Below, piece after piece: positions 12,663 through 25,500 of a stretch of 64,000 bases of DNA. The stretch comes from Oxyruncus cristatus (taxonomy: Eukaryota; Chordata; Aves; Passeriformes; Cotingidae), in assembly GCA_013399855.1 (NCBI GenBank), contig VXAY01001953.1, positions 583,222-647,221 of the forward strand. Direction: 5' to 3'. The notes below the pieces were generated by a model. It was not told where the DNA came from and ran no database searches. It saw only the letters and a program-made list of their open reading frames with translations. The position numbers and the translations under genes are program-made. Position 1 is the stretch's first letter, and each line of letters begins with the position of its first letter.

Positions 12663-14399
12663 ATGAGAGGAGAGGGAAGTCTCTCTGTGAAATCTTAATG
12701 AACACTGAATAGACAATTTATGATGCAGATAGAGAACCAAAAATCTCTTTCTCTTCCTAAAGGATTGTGCTCATCACTAAATAAGAAAATCAGCTTTCTT
12801 CTGGCTTATTTTCTCAATGGCCCCATTTTGCTCTGCAGAGTGGAAACTTTCTGCTTAAGGCTCTGTGGTGGTGACGGTATTTTCCAAGGAGGTGGGATCT
12901 CTGGGATGGTTTTTTTCTGAAAATGAGGAAAATGGTCTTACACATCTGGTGCTTTAACTACTAAACAACTGTGCAAAAGTCTGAGCACAACTTGTTCCTC
13001 TATCCATGTGTTTAAAAAGAAACTTTCCAGATGCCTAATGAGGGGAACCTCATTCTTACTTCCGAGTCTGGGAGTTTCCAAGCTGTAAAACCCAGTTGCA
13101 TGTAGGTTTTAATCTCCACTGTAAAAAGATGCTTCGATGTATGTAAGAGAGACAAGACTTCAAAAATGCTTCATTCCTAAACATCGCTATTACATGGCTT
13201 GAGGCTTTCTATCTCCTACTTTAAGTATAGGCATCTTTCAAGTCTAGAGCTTAACACAGGTGAGCACTTAACTCAGAACTATGAATGCCATTCTCACTGA
13301 ACTTCAGGTGCTGTTATGCTTAGCTGGGTGTTGTCTGTACACTTCTGGAAAGTGTTTTATAAAGAGGAAATAAAACAAAACACTCCATGATTTTATGCCC
13401 ATTGCTCCACCATCTTCTCTGTGAACAAGCTGCCTTTCTTGCCTTTGCACATGTCTTTTAGACAACTGTGAATGAAAATAACCAATTAGATCTTAGTGTA
13501 CTTTAGTCCTCTTAGATTGTACTTTTCCAGAAAGAAATTGCACCTTCTCTGGAGGTAGGATAGCCAGGAGAAGAGCAGTCTGAGTGATCTCTTGCTCAAT
13601 TCTTTTGAAACTGTCAGCAATATTCGTGGATTTTAGAGGACATTAAGGATTTGATTCCCCAAAATTAAGCACTCTTAGGTGGTTCTCAGAGGGAAAGCCC
13701 AAACCACTAGACAGTTTTAAAAAAATAGATTTTGTCCCACAGTTATAAGCTTAACTGAAAAAGTGTATTATGACCTTCTTGTGAGAAAAAAATGCAAGAA
13801 GAAACAAATCTCATTTATATATTTGATGAAAAGTTGGAGTTTATACAGTAAGAAAATGCTTTTCCCCCCTTGCTTTTCTGTTATACTAACACTCACATTT
13901 TTGCCTCATTCTTTAATTACCTTTCAAAAAGTCTTATGAAAGGAACAGTATACCCTAAGTTTTTTAGGACATCTTACAGGAACATAGTGGCTAAAAGGTG
14001 TATGCTTGCCACTTTTTTAAATCATGAAAGAGCAACTCACCTAACTTTGTGTCTCTGGACAAGCAGATAATCTAGTCACAAATCACACCTGAAAGTACAG
14101 ATTTTTACATGTAAAGGTACAGGTGGTCACTATATCTTCTGTTTTGTTTTTTCCATTTGAATTATATGGATTTTTCCAGATTTACAGAAATGGGAAGTTG
14201 AAGCAACACAGTGTTAAATCCAGCGCATAAAAAACCATAAGTACTTCTAGTGCAGTGTTCATCCAAGTAACTCTACAGTTACATTCTCCTACTCCTTACC
14301 ACACACTTTGTTTTTGACTGCCATTAATTTGCTACTTTTTGGGGAAAGAAAATGTCACTGTTTCCAAGTTTGCATGAATGGCACTCTTAAGTGCAAGAT

Positions 14400-14720
14400 A
14401 AATAATGCATAAAATATATTCATGCTGATTGAACAAGTCTGAGGAGCCTCGCAAGAAGTGAGATGGCAATTTAATAGTTTGATTAGTCAAAGGAGATTCC
14501 CAACAACTGAATCACGTTGATTCCCAGCAGTCACCTGCCACTGAATGCATTGTGATTTTGCATTATCAGTTGGAAATTGATTTAGTGGTATCCCCTGAGC
14601 ACTAATCGTTTTCCTAATTGCCTGTGATGTATTTTTCAGGAAGGTCGGCAGCTTTGGAAATTTTTGAGTTGCTCTGTTAACATATCTGTTTTCTCATCTA
14701 ATGGCATAGAGTGACTGGAA
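14400..14720. promoter_or_regulatory. Possible conserved non-coding element
   Basis: Complex unique sequence without homopolymers, with several homeodomain- and SOX/TCF-like words close together (TTGATTAGTCAAAGG, TTGCATTATCAG, CACTAATCG, CTAATTGCC). This clustering is typical of deeply conserved enhancers in gene deserts. Only composition and motif density support it, and no conservation could be tested. Confidence 0.25.
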
Positions 14721-17700
14721 ATCCAGAGGCATTGGGCTTTTGTGTAAATTCCAGACAGATTTAATTATTAGTAATTACATAGAAAAACAAATAAAAAGAC
14801 TTTTCTGCTGTGTGTTTTGTCATATTTCTGTCCCAAAACAAAATGCAAGCACATGCTCCTGAGAGAAAGGGACATTCTGAGGAGGAATGTAGTGCTACCT
14901 CCATGTAGGAAAAATTGATTCTCTGCAGAATCTCTGGGTCCCATGAAGAAGAACATCTGATCTCTGGTGGACATCCATATCTGAACTAGTCACTTGAGTC
15001 CTCTTTAACAGTAGGAGAGAAAAAAGAATCATTCATCTCACTCTAATGCAGACAGTTAAATCATGTGAACGTAATTTTTCTTTAGGAGTATGCAGTTCAC
15101 TCTTTGGCTATGAACACGACATAGTAGCATTAGTTTGGGTGAAAGCATCTACACTGATGACATGTACGGCTAGGTTAGGTGAATTATTCCTTGACAGTTT
15201 TGTCTCTGATGGTAAATTAAGCAATGCCATGGAATGATCCTGGGTACTGGAATTCAGTCATATATAATACTCAATTATTTAAACAGCCCATGGAGTGATT
15301 TTGGTCTATTCCACTTAGGACTCCCACAATTAACTACTTGGCACCATTTGGGAGCAGACACAGGCAGGCCAGCAGCCGTTCCTAGCAGGCAGTCTGAATG
15401 TAGCCACCCTGACTATGAAGGTAAAAGAGTTTAAAAACACAAATGCAGCCTGCTCTGTGCCAGCTGGCCTCAGTGCCAGAAAACTCTTCAAGTGATGTTC
15501 AATTTTCTACTATAGCTGTATTTGGAATATCTAAATTTGAAAGTACTGGTAGGGGGAAGTAAGTCTTCATAATGAAATATGTCACATGTTTTCATCAATT
15601 TGTTGCTACAGCATCTTAGGTTGTCTAGTAGTGGCAAATCTGTACACAAATGAAACCAGGATAAGAAGTGTTAGAGGATTTGCACGGTATACAATGAGAA
15701 TCACAGTGAAACATCCTTCTGAATAATTTGATACATAGTGTGGCCTACTCTATCTGTGAATTCTTCAATTGCTCTGATACAGTTTGTGCGTGAGGGTCCT
15801 AATATAAAGACAATAATAAAAACAACCAACACATATTTTTTGCGCAGTCAATTTGCTATATTCTATTTGTTTCCCTTTCTTCTCTAAAAATAAAATATAA
15901 AAGTTCATGAGCCTCATGGGATATCTTTAATTAAACAGCTAATATAACATGACTTCTCATGGTGTTTGCCTTTGTACATTTTAATGACAGCTTATCCTTC
16001 TCATTGTAGCAAAACTGTATTTTAGACTAGATGTATGTTTTTCCTGATGTAACGAAAACTTTCATGTGTAATATGGAATTATCTACTTGGAAACTAGACA
16101 CATATGTATATTTTACATGGAAACCAATGTGTAGTAATTACACAGGTTTCCTCTCTATTCTCATTTTTTAATATTGTGCCATTATCAACAATGTGATTAT
16201 AACACTGAATGTCTTTTGAAAAACAGAAGAATTTATCCAAATTCTGGGGTGAATTATTCCATGACAATGACATCTGCAAAGCATATACTTTAACATGAAA
16301 CATATATCAAGTAAGTAATTCCTTTTAAATATATAAAATTCCTTATATGGAATAGATACTATGCTCTCTGATTCAAATGAAAAATTACAAAGTCAATGAC
16401 AAATGAGGCTGTTTGCAGTTTTCTGTGATCATGAGAAGCTGCTGAACCAATTGGTAATTTCAATTCACATGTTTATTTCTCTATTAACATTACTGTAAAA
16501 TGAAGAATAAACAATCTTTGCTCTGCCTATTGCTTAATTAGCCATAACAAAACTTTCTGAAGTGTGGTACCTCAGTAATTGAAGGCATCATGGTTGTAGG
16601 CAGTGGCCTGCCAACAATAATATGAAAAGATCCTGAAACTTGCCAAGACTGCTCCTCAGCAAGGCTGGGGCTTCTCCAAGTTGTATGAACCATTTCCTGC
16701 AGATGGGTTGGACTTTTTCATTCACAATATTTAGAAATTATTTATTTATCATATTCTGGGTATTTTTTCTGAACAACAATGCCTTGCAGCTTTTTCTGGA
16801 AAAAAACTCAGATAATTGGATCTGTGTTCCATGTTGTAAGGGTTTTACTTCAGGACCTCATGTTTTAGTAAATTCCTACAGTTAGTTACACTGTATAGTA
16901 TAAACCATATCACACTGATTTTCCACAAGTACCTAAAATGAAGGAAAAGTTTGCCATGATATCCTTCATGGACTTGATGCTGGCCAGTGGTTTGGATTGT
17001 CCAAGTGAAAGAATTAGGAGTAGAAATACTAATACTCCTTGGTCACTGATGAGCTGAGAGCAGGTGGACAGAGAGCAAGTGGGATATGTGGACTGGGAAG
17101 GAAAAGCTGAGCATGGCCTTTACTTTTTTACTGACTGACTAGAGCATCTGAGCTAGAGCTGACATGGAAGTAGTTCAATGCTGATGTAAGCCTGCAGTGA
17201 ATTAGTAGCACTTCAGAGAAAGACAAAACAGGACAGAAAATGTGCCACAGCACCTCAGAAATGCTCTACCTCGCAAGACTTTTCTTGGGAAAGTGCCAGT
17301 GAAGATGCCATTCTTTACTTTGAAGAGGAACTAAGTTAAAACCTGGCTCTTGCTGAGTACCCAGAAGCCTCAGGCAGGCAGGAGACCTGGCCAAAGGCAT
17401 GCATCTGTGCCCATGGCTTTCATGGAGGCTTTTTTGTGAGGAGAGTTCTGAAACTGCAGCTCTGTGCATAGCATAGATCTAGTATACTTGTGTGTATGGA
17501 TATGTAAATAACCTCTATGCTTGAACTCCTGAGATCCTACTCTTTGGCTGAAAATATTTCCTTTGACAGTTGTGTTATCCTAAACACACATTTGCCTTGC
17601 AACAAAAAGCAACATTAAGTACAATACAAACTTGGATCAGAAATGTTCCCTGTTTTCTTAGATTAAACTCCTTTCCCTAGCTGTATCTATTTTAGGGTCT

Positions 17701-17941
17701 GATCAACTTTATAGTTGACTCTCATGCTTCTTAAGGCTAATGGAAACTTGTGGAGAACACAGAATTTGTGCAGCAATGAAAAAGAGCAGAAACCCTCTTG
17801 AATAACAGGTTCAGATACTGTGGCATGCACAGTGAGACTTCTGAGAGTATTTGGATAAAAAACATAGACTATCTCTTAAGAAAGAGACAGGATAGAAAAT
17901 GCTGGTGAGAAAAATGGCAAATCAAGCTACGAAAAGCCAAT

Positions 17942-18493
17942 GTGAGACCTCTTCAGACAAACACTGACCACGTGTCATTGTTCACAGAACTTCCTAGGTA
18001 TGCTTTCCAAGTATTCTATATTTTTCTAGCATTGTTCTTCATTTGGTTAGGACTATTTGCTCGCTTACTGAAGTTTAATACCCATTACATGATGAAGGAC
18101 ATGTCCAAGAAGCCTATCATCTACGTTATAAACTGGCAGACTTGTCCACAACTTCCACAAGAGCCATCTAAATGCAATTCACTCTCAGTTGGCAAGCTCC
18201 ATTGGCATTGGGGGATGATACAAACGGGCATGGGAGACACTTTCCTTAGCTCTCTTTTACAGTTAATGGCCTTTGAGGAGACTGTCACTCGTGAAAGCTG
18301 TCCTTTGGTTAGAATTATTCTCTGGAAGAAGAGAAGATCCCAATACAAAAACTCTTTTAGTCCAAATAGGAACCAGCTTGCACCCAGAAGGAGGACAGCC
18401 AGTGTCAGACTTAACATACCCTCATTCTCAAACCTCAGACCCAACTGCTGCACTTTATGCCTATACTGGCCTCGCTGGTGGTCTGGTTTGTGA
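17942..18493 (+). other. Long unrecognised open frame, probably chance
   Basis: An open frame of 183 codons, counted from a GTG. It encodes a hydrophobic stretch near residues 22-43 (FQVFYIFLALFFIWLGLFA) and then a mixed basic region. An overlapping frame (18273-18683) and a minus-strand frame (18121-18453) are also open, so the region is simply poor in stop codons. No domain, Kozak ATG, repeat homology or splice structure supports a gene. A decayed retroelement or pseudogene fragment remains possible. Confidence 0.15.
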
Positions 18494-19747
18494 GTCTGTG
18501 GGAAGAGTCACTTGGGGAATGAGGTGTGTTAACTCATGGCCAAACGAATGCTATGCTGAAGGGAAGATGCCAGGGAGAGTCTGGGAGAACATATTGTTTC
18601 TGAAGAAAACACTTGTGAAGTTACACCTTTATTGTTGCAAATCTATAGTTTTTTATTCCTTTGGAGAGGTGGGTGCAAGTTAGGTGCCAAATGGAAACCC
18701 AAACTAGTAGTATTTGGCTTTCATCTCGCAATTGCTTTGGATAATTTTAAGTGAGCATGTATAGCGATGGATAACCAGGCTCCTCAGCTGGGTAGGTATG
18801 TGTTTTCCACTTTAGAAGTCAAGAGAAGAAGTTGTGTGATGTGGTTACTTTGAAGGTGTTTTATTTTGCTTTTAGCTCGTTCTGTGAAAAATAGGAGGAG
18901 TGCCAAGGAGTGCCTTCTCAAATGGCAAATGAAGACATACATCTCTTATTTTGGGATACTTTTCCTTGGTGGTGGGGACAGAAAGAAAGGATTTTAGAGT
19001 GTTCAAAAAAGAATGGGCAGATGCAAAAGTATATTGCCTTCTTGTAAAACCTTTCAGTTAACTGGTTTTTTTTATAAAACGGAATAATTATTTAATTTTT
19101 GCTATGTAATACGTGTAATGTGTGCTTTCTCCTGTCTACCTTAGAAGAAAATTAACTTACAGGTTTATTTTTGAGAGTTTAGCATTGGAGATAATAAATT
19201 ATTTTTAATTTTTGAATAACACTTTACCATTCTTAAATGAAACATTTTTATTCTACTCTCCATTCTAAAGTTGCTCCCCACCTTCTAAAAAAAATCTAAA
19301 AAGAAATTTATTCAAACCTTTATTGTAATTTTCAGAAGAGCTTTACTGGGTTAGTGCTGGCTCTCTTCCCTCTTCTTCTCTTCCTTCTTTGAGAATTCGA
19401 TCTCCTCTTTTTTCTGTTATTTTTTTCCTTTTTTAAAAAAATTTTTTAAGAGTCACATCTAAACTTTTTGTATCATCGTCTTGCTGTAATGTAACTGTTG
19501 CAGCAACAATACCAGAGGTTGTTGCGTTTGATTATCATTATTCCCATCTGGATATAAGGCATGTGAACTTTTTAATATTGCATTTTTTTCTGATCATACT
19601 AGCCCCCAAAACATGAGTAACACTAACCTGTTAGATAAATCAAATCAACATCAGTGGGTCTGGGTGATTTTTTTCTCTTACTTCCCAACAGACACAGACT
19701 TTTGATAAGATACGCAGCATGGGTTGCTTGTACCTTCAAAGGAACTA

Positions 19748-20040
19748 TGTGGGTGAAGTTGGGCGGCATGTAACAAAGGCTTTATTTCAAAAAGACAGAA
19801 GCAGGAAGTGGAGAAACAGGATCCCACCTCCAGGCAAATGAGTGTTTCTTGGCCAAGGAATTATAGATGCCCGTGGTAGGATGGGTCTTGATTCCTGAAT
19901 TTGGCTACCAAACTGGTCCTTCTCTCTGTTTGGGACCCAGGCCAGACCCCAGGCCAATACACCCTGTTTTGTTGCTCTTGAGTTTCTGATCAAGTTTGGT
20001 ACTGTCTCTGCCCACAATTAACAAAAGTTGTGGCCTAAAG
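19748..20040 (-). mobile_element. Possible degraded solo LTR
   Basis: Read on the minus strand, this stretch has an LTR-like 3' part: an AATAAA signal at 19781-19786 followed by GCCTTTGTTACATGCC. Upstream is GC-richer sequence unlike the flanks, with blocks such as GGTCTGGCCTGGGTCCC. The AATAAAGCCTTTG layout resembles the R region of avian endogenous retrovirus LTRs. No target-site duplication, primer-binding site or internal coding region is visible, and the boundaries are guesses. A 3'-UTR-like processed sequence is the alternative. Confidence 0.25.
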
Positions 20041-21550
20041 CTTGAATATGATTACCATAAACATCCACTATAGAAAATATTTCATTAATATGACTGTCTC
20101 CTGTTCAATTTAGGTCCCATACATTTTATTTCACACCTTAAAATAAAAACTTCATGTCATCTACTGCAGCTTTCAACTAGTAATCTCAAAAAAATTGACA
20201 GACATCAGAAAATATGTGCCAATTTCTGCAGTCCTTTGCATTCCTTCAGTGAAGTCTCATAATGAATTCAAATGGTTTTCCTTGAGAAAGGAATGAGGAG
20301 AGGGTGGGTATGTCAGGGCTGATATTTAGTCAAAACTAAAAGTGAGTCACCTTTGACGAAAGGGTAAAGTCACCAGGCAATGCAACAGGGACAAAACGGG
20401 GAGGCAGGTGCTTTACAGACATCTCTCAGGTATGGCACGACAGCTGAGGGCTATTCATGGAGAATCAGAAGCCTCTCTTAAGCAGAGGGGAATTTCTGCC
20501 TATCTGCAAAGATGCCACCTGGGGATCCTTCTGGCCAAAAGCTGTCAACAATTTTGTTCAGCAACCTCCTGTCCTTACAACAGGCTGCCATATCCTGACC
20601 ACATCTTGCTTGAAATGACTGTTCCTTACACTGTACAAATGTGTTCCTATAGTATGTTTGACTTAGCACAAATTCTCTAAATCCCAAGTAGATGGGAACT
20701 GAGGCAATTATATGAAGTTCCACATGTGGTAAAAATAGTACTGCTTAGAAGCATTTAGTATTATTAGACTGGATTTCCCAAAAAGAAGAAATACTGCTCA
20801 GAATGTAAGATCACTTTATGTTTTTAGCCTCCTAAATCCACTTGTTACAAATTTCCTGAATTTTTTTAACCTCCGTTTCTACAAAAGAGCTGAACAGTCT
20901 GTTGTGGATATTTCTGTTAATGTTATTATGTATATTTTCTGATCAGGGCAACCAGCACCTATCCAGTTGCACCATTTTAACCAGCTCACTAAAAATGGAG
21001 TTTAAAAAGGATGTAAAAAAATGGTATTTCTGTGTGTAGGAGGATGCGAGTGAGAACATAGCTCCTTCCCTCAGCCTTGGTGATTTACATGGAGTAACAT
21101 CATAAACCTGTCTCAATGTGGGAGGCTCCATGAATGCAGCATGAATCTGTCAAATTCCAGTCTCTCTGGCATACTTTGTGCCAGTTCAAAATCTACTAGA
21201 GACTGAAAAAAGAATCCTAAAAATAATATCTCCCAGATATATAAAGCAGACACCACAGAATGCAGTGATAAGCATTTCATATGGATATTAGTGGAGATTT
21301 GCTTTCTTCTTTGGTTGTGTTTCACTTTCTACAGGCTTTCCCTGATTATAAACCTGTCTGTTTCATCTACAATGGGCTCTGCGTCAATATTGTCACTTCC
21401 AGGCTGGTGATTCTTCATGGAACTGTGTCCACCAGAAAGAAACAACAAAACTTATTTGATAAAACTTTTATCTATGTGCTTGGTCAAATACAATTTGCCG
21501 AGGCTTTGAAAAATCTACATCTGTTCTGTGTACAGTTTGTATTGACATTT

Positions 21551-21568
21551 GTTACACAGATGTGTAAC
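21551..21568. repeat. Perfect palindrome GTTACACA-GA-TGTGTAAC
   Basis: Two perfect 8-bp inverted arms are separated by GA. The size suits a dimeric transcription-factor site, and the GTGT half loosely recalls T-box half-sites. Chance occurrence is also plausible. Confidence 0.7.
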
Positions 21569-22505
21569 AAGACAAATACCTGTCCAGGCATTCATGTGAT
21601 TCAGAAATGCATATGTTAATCATGCTGGTGGAAGGAGGTGAAGGAAAAGACAATAAATCAGCCTACAAATGGTTTCACTTGGAAAGGTCTAACAGAACAG
21701 GGTTATTTTTATCCTAGGATGCTTTTAATTTGAATCAAAAATGCTTTACCACATGTTTTGCCAGCAGTTCAAAAGAATTGGTAACAAACATTTAATCTTT
21801 TTTATTCTGGGATTGGCACTAAGCCCTCATCAAAAAGCATATGCAGTCAAACAGCTTATCTCCACTGAGCTGTTTTCCTTAATGTGTTCCTAATTATAAT
21901 CCTATATATTGCTCACTGTGGCCGATTGAACAATATGGTAATAATTTCTTTACAGACCTCGCTATTCTTTGAACTGCGAGTACAGAGGGCTAGAACGGAA
22001 CCAGATCAATGGGATTTGAGTGCAGGGGAATCCAGCCAGATGCAATCTCTGGAGAATGCATTTCCAGCTGTTCTCCAGAAAGGGACTGGAACAGACAGCT
22101 GGTAACTGTGCAGCCCCTTTCAAACAGCCCTATGGATCTGTGCTGCAAGGTGTAGTCTTTCTCATCTTTATTGCATTCTGCTCCTCTGGGGAGGGATTCA
22201 AGCAAATTCCACAAAAAGGGTGTTTTTTAACTACAGGAATTGGAGAAACAGCCTGCCCACCCCTCCTCTTAAGATTTCATTAGACTATTAAAATGTTTCT
22301 GATGGACTGTTTGAATCAAACTTGAGCAAACGTTTCCATAAGCTGAAAGCTGTAAAATGAAGCCGAGAGGAAGTAAAAGTAATTGTGCTATGATTTTAGC
22401 TACGTTTGTTTGTGGAGGCTTTTAGAATACATAAAATCTGAAAAGTTATGCCTTTTATTCCTAAAGTGCCTGCAGCCTTAGGAATTGCAACCCTGTCTCC
22501 TTTTC

Positions 22506-22531
22506 CCTTTGTGAACACCTGGTTCACAAGG
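22506..22531. repeat. Short hairpin-forming inverted repeat
   Basis: TTGTGAAC and GTTCACAA face each other across a 5-nt ACCTG loop, with further CC/GG pairing outside after one mismatch. No U-run follows and no RNA family is suggested. Confidence 0.65.
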
Positions 22532-25500
22532 AACACATATAAGTTGTAATATGACAGATACCAGGTAAATGAAAATGGTTATAACTGAAGTTATGTTTAT
22601 GCCCAAACAATTGTTTCTGTTTGCCAGCTCCCACTTAGCTCTGGTGCAGTGATAGATAACAAGGAGAAAAAAGCAGCCAACTAGAGATTTGGTACTCTTG
22701 CACATTCAGTAAATTTCCCCTTGCAGATCATATTCCTTCTTTCCTGATCAAGGTATGCACTTCCTTTAATGGAATGTTTTCCCATTGCCCACATACTCCT
22801 CACATACAGAACATCCAAGTAAAACAGAGCATAGTACTTAATCTTTAAAACAGATCAGAGAGGCAAACTTCTCGGACTATTCCTGCATAATCCACAGGCC
22901 AAAATGGGTATTCTGGGGCCATATATTTGCCTTAAGGGAAAAGAGGGCATTGTACAAAGTGATTCTAAGTGACCTTTCAATTCCTCCGGAGGCAGTTTGG
23001 GCAGATTCTGCATGCCACAATAGCCCCAAGCCTGGAAATTAGGAAGTGGTATGTTTCATATGTGTATGTGGCTGATGTTAGAGGGACGGAAAAGCAAATA
23101 AACTTATTTTTACCCCACCCACAAGATCCAAATACAAGGATTTTTTTTAACCTCTCCCACATGTCGGCAGGTTTATTTACAGAACCTGCATAGTGGCATG
23201 TGGAAGTACTATTATAGACCCAGCTGCCAGAGCTGCTGTCACTCCAGCTATGCCTTGTGAAATGGGGTTATGCACCCAGCAGCATCAAGAGCCACAACAA
23301 GGAGCAGGAGCTGGGCAGCACTAAGAAGAATGGAGGTTGATATGGGGGGAGGTGAATATGCAGGAAATCATTCTGATCCATAGCCCACTGGAGTCACCAG
23401 GAAGACATCTCATGATTGCAACACACTTTGGACCCCACCCTGCCTATGTAACATCTTCACGTCCGCTCACACATAGTGAATTGTTGAGAGACTATTCTGA
23501 ACTTCTTACTTGAAGGTTTCACAAAACCCATTTATTCTGTACCTGGGTCTAACTGCCTTTATCAAACAACGTTGAGAGCTTCGCACTACACCACTCACAC
23601 AGTTTTAAAGGCCTGCAGTCAAGGTGTAGAATAATAAGCCTCGAAAAACAGCATTACTTAATACATCATTGCACATATGAACAATCAATCAAATAATTAA
23701 ACTTGGTGAGAATGTTCAGATGGTTTGTGAGGCAGTCAAGGTTCACTGAGGCCCCCCAAGGAATAAAGATCGTAGGAGTAACACTACTCCTTTTTTTTTT
23801 TTACATTCATATCTTGTGCCTCTAATCCCTCAAATTTTGGCATCACTGCCTGCCAGATATCTTAGTTTTCACCCTTCAGACAGGTGGAAAACATGTTACT
23901 GTTTGTCTGTGGGTCATATCTGTCTTAGGTGCCAACTTAAGACCACCAGACATTTTACTGCTCACTACTTCTGTTCATGTTCATTTTTCCCTCCAGTCAT
24001 AGAACTATTGTCACAAAGTGTGTCCTGATACCAAACCATATTTTTTGGTACAGAATATGTGTCTTTTGCCATAATTGCCTTTTCTATACTGTTGAGTCAC
24101 CACTTGTTTCATCTTCAAATAGACACTGCACACTTTCAAATAAAGAGATGGATAAACAATTTTTTTGCTGAATGTTGATCCCATCACTTTTTTTGAGTCT
24201 TCTAGAAAGGGCTCTGGTGACTATCAGATTGTTCTGCAAGTCAGCCACTTGTAACTGAAAGAGTATACCCTGCGAGGTGTGTATTTCTGGGCACTTTCTA
24301 GACTTGAGAACAACTTCATGGGCAGTTTTTTTTACTCATACCTTCACATAAAGAAAAGCATGAAACTTTTTATATTGTTGACCCTGGCCAAAGATTTAAC
24401 CAGATGAATAATTGTTCTTTTTTAGAATCTGTGATGAATACCACACTGGTTGCCAGTTTCAACTGTGCTGTTACATGAAGACCAAGTCAATAGCCCACTT
24501 GCAGCATCTTCTAATACCTTAACATTGCTCTTAATGTCATTAGATTTCTAGATTAGGGACTCTACCTCAGATTCTCATGTCTGTTGAATAACTTTGCACT
24601 GTAACATTCCCAGGTAGTCAGTTTAGGCTGTTAGATTGGGTGTGTTTACGTGAATCATAGTGTAAAATAATTTTGTACCAGTTTCTTGTCTATTAACACA
24701 TGCCTGCTGTTGAAAGCCTCAGCTTTGATGTGACCTGTATGCACACTTACTGTCTCACACACATAGATTATTGTCTTCACATAGAAGCTACATTTCTATT
24801 CATCCAGATTTATCTCAGCTGATCCATGTTTTTCAGTCCTTCTGGTTATGCAAAACAACTTTTTCTTCTCATAATTAAACATCATCTTTATAGTCTTTTG
24901 TATCCTCCCTACCAAAAAAAAATGTTACATTTTGCAGTCAAACCCCTCAGGGGCTGGAAAGAACCCAAATGGTAGTCTGCAGAAATAATATTTCTCAAAG
25001 GGACTGTTGAGTGTGAACAAATATCTTCTGTTTTTCTTAGGGCACCCTGTTGAAAGCTGTGTGGCATTATTCATGTTCCCCAATATATCTCCTCTCATAG
25101 GTAGAGCAAAATTGTCACATTTTATATACATAAATCTTCAAGACTAAAAATAGGCAGAGAGTTGTCTCTTTTTTAGTCTAAAGGGCTAGCAAATTAATAT
25201 ATTCTACTAGTTCTTTTTTGTTGCATGTTTCCCAAAGCAATAACCAATAACTAAGTTTTAGTGTAAAAGTTGCTGATATAAGTTGCTCATATTTCGGCTT
25301 TTTCAGCAATATTCGCAATTCTGCGGGGATTTTTCATATTCTTACTCCCTTCTCTTATAGTAGTTTGAAACCTCTCACTGACGTGTGAGGCAATGTCTTT
25401 GGGAAATTTCATGCTTAAGTCAAAGCTTGCTGCCTGTCAAACTTCAACTGTTTTGTTAATAATGATTTCTACATCCATCATATAGATTATGATTTTTTCC

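Larger units (their letters stand above)
12663..19747. other. Unique gene-poor sequence
   Basis: No gene or dated repeat recognised. Short open frames on both strands show no domain. The longest, 17942-18493 (+, 183 codons, GTG start), is listed separately. The stretch at 14400-14720 has the texture of a conserved non-coding element and is also listed. Confidence 0.55.

Noticed and set aside
17942..18493. 183-codon open frame as a protein-coding gene
   Set aside because: It has a GTG start and no domain, and overlapping frames on both strands are also open. The length is within chance for this window. Kept only as a low-confidence note.
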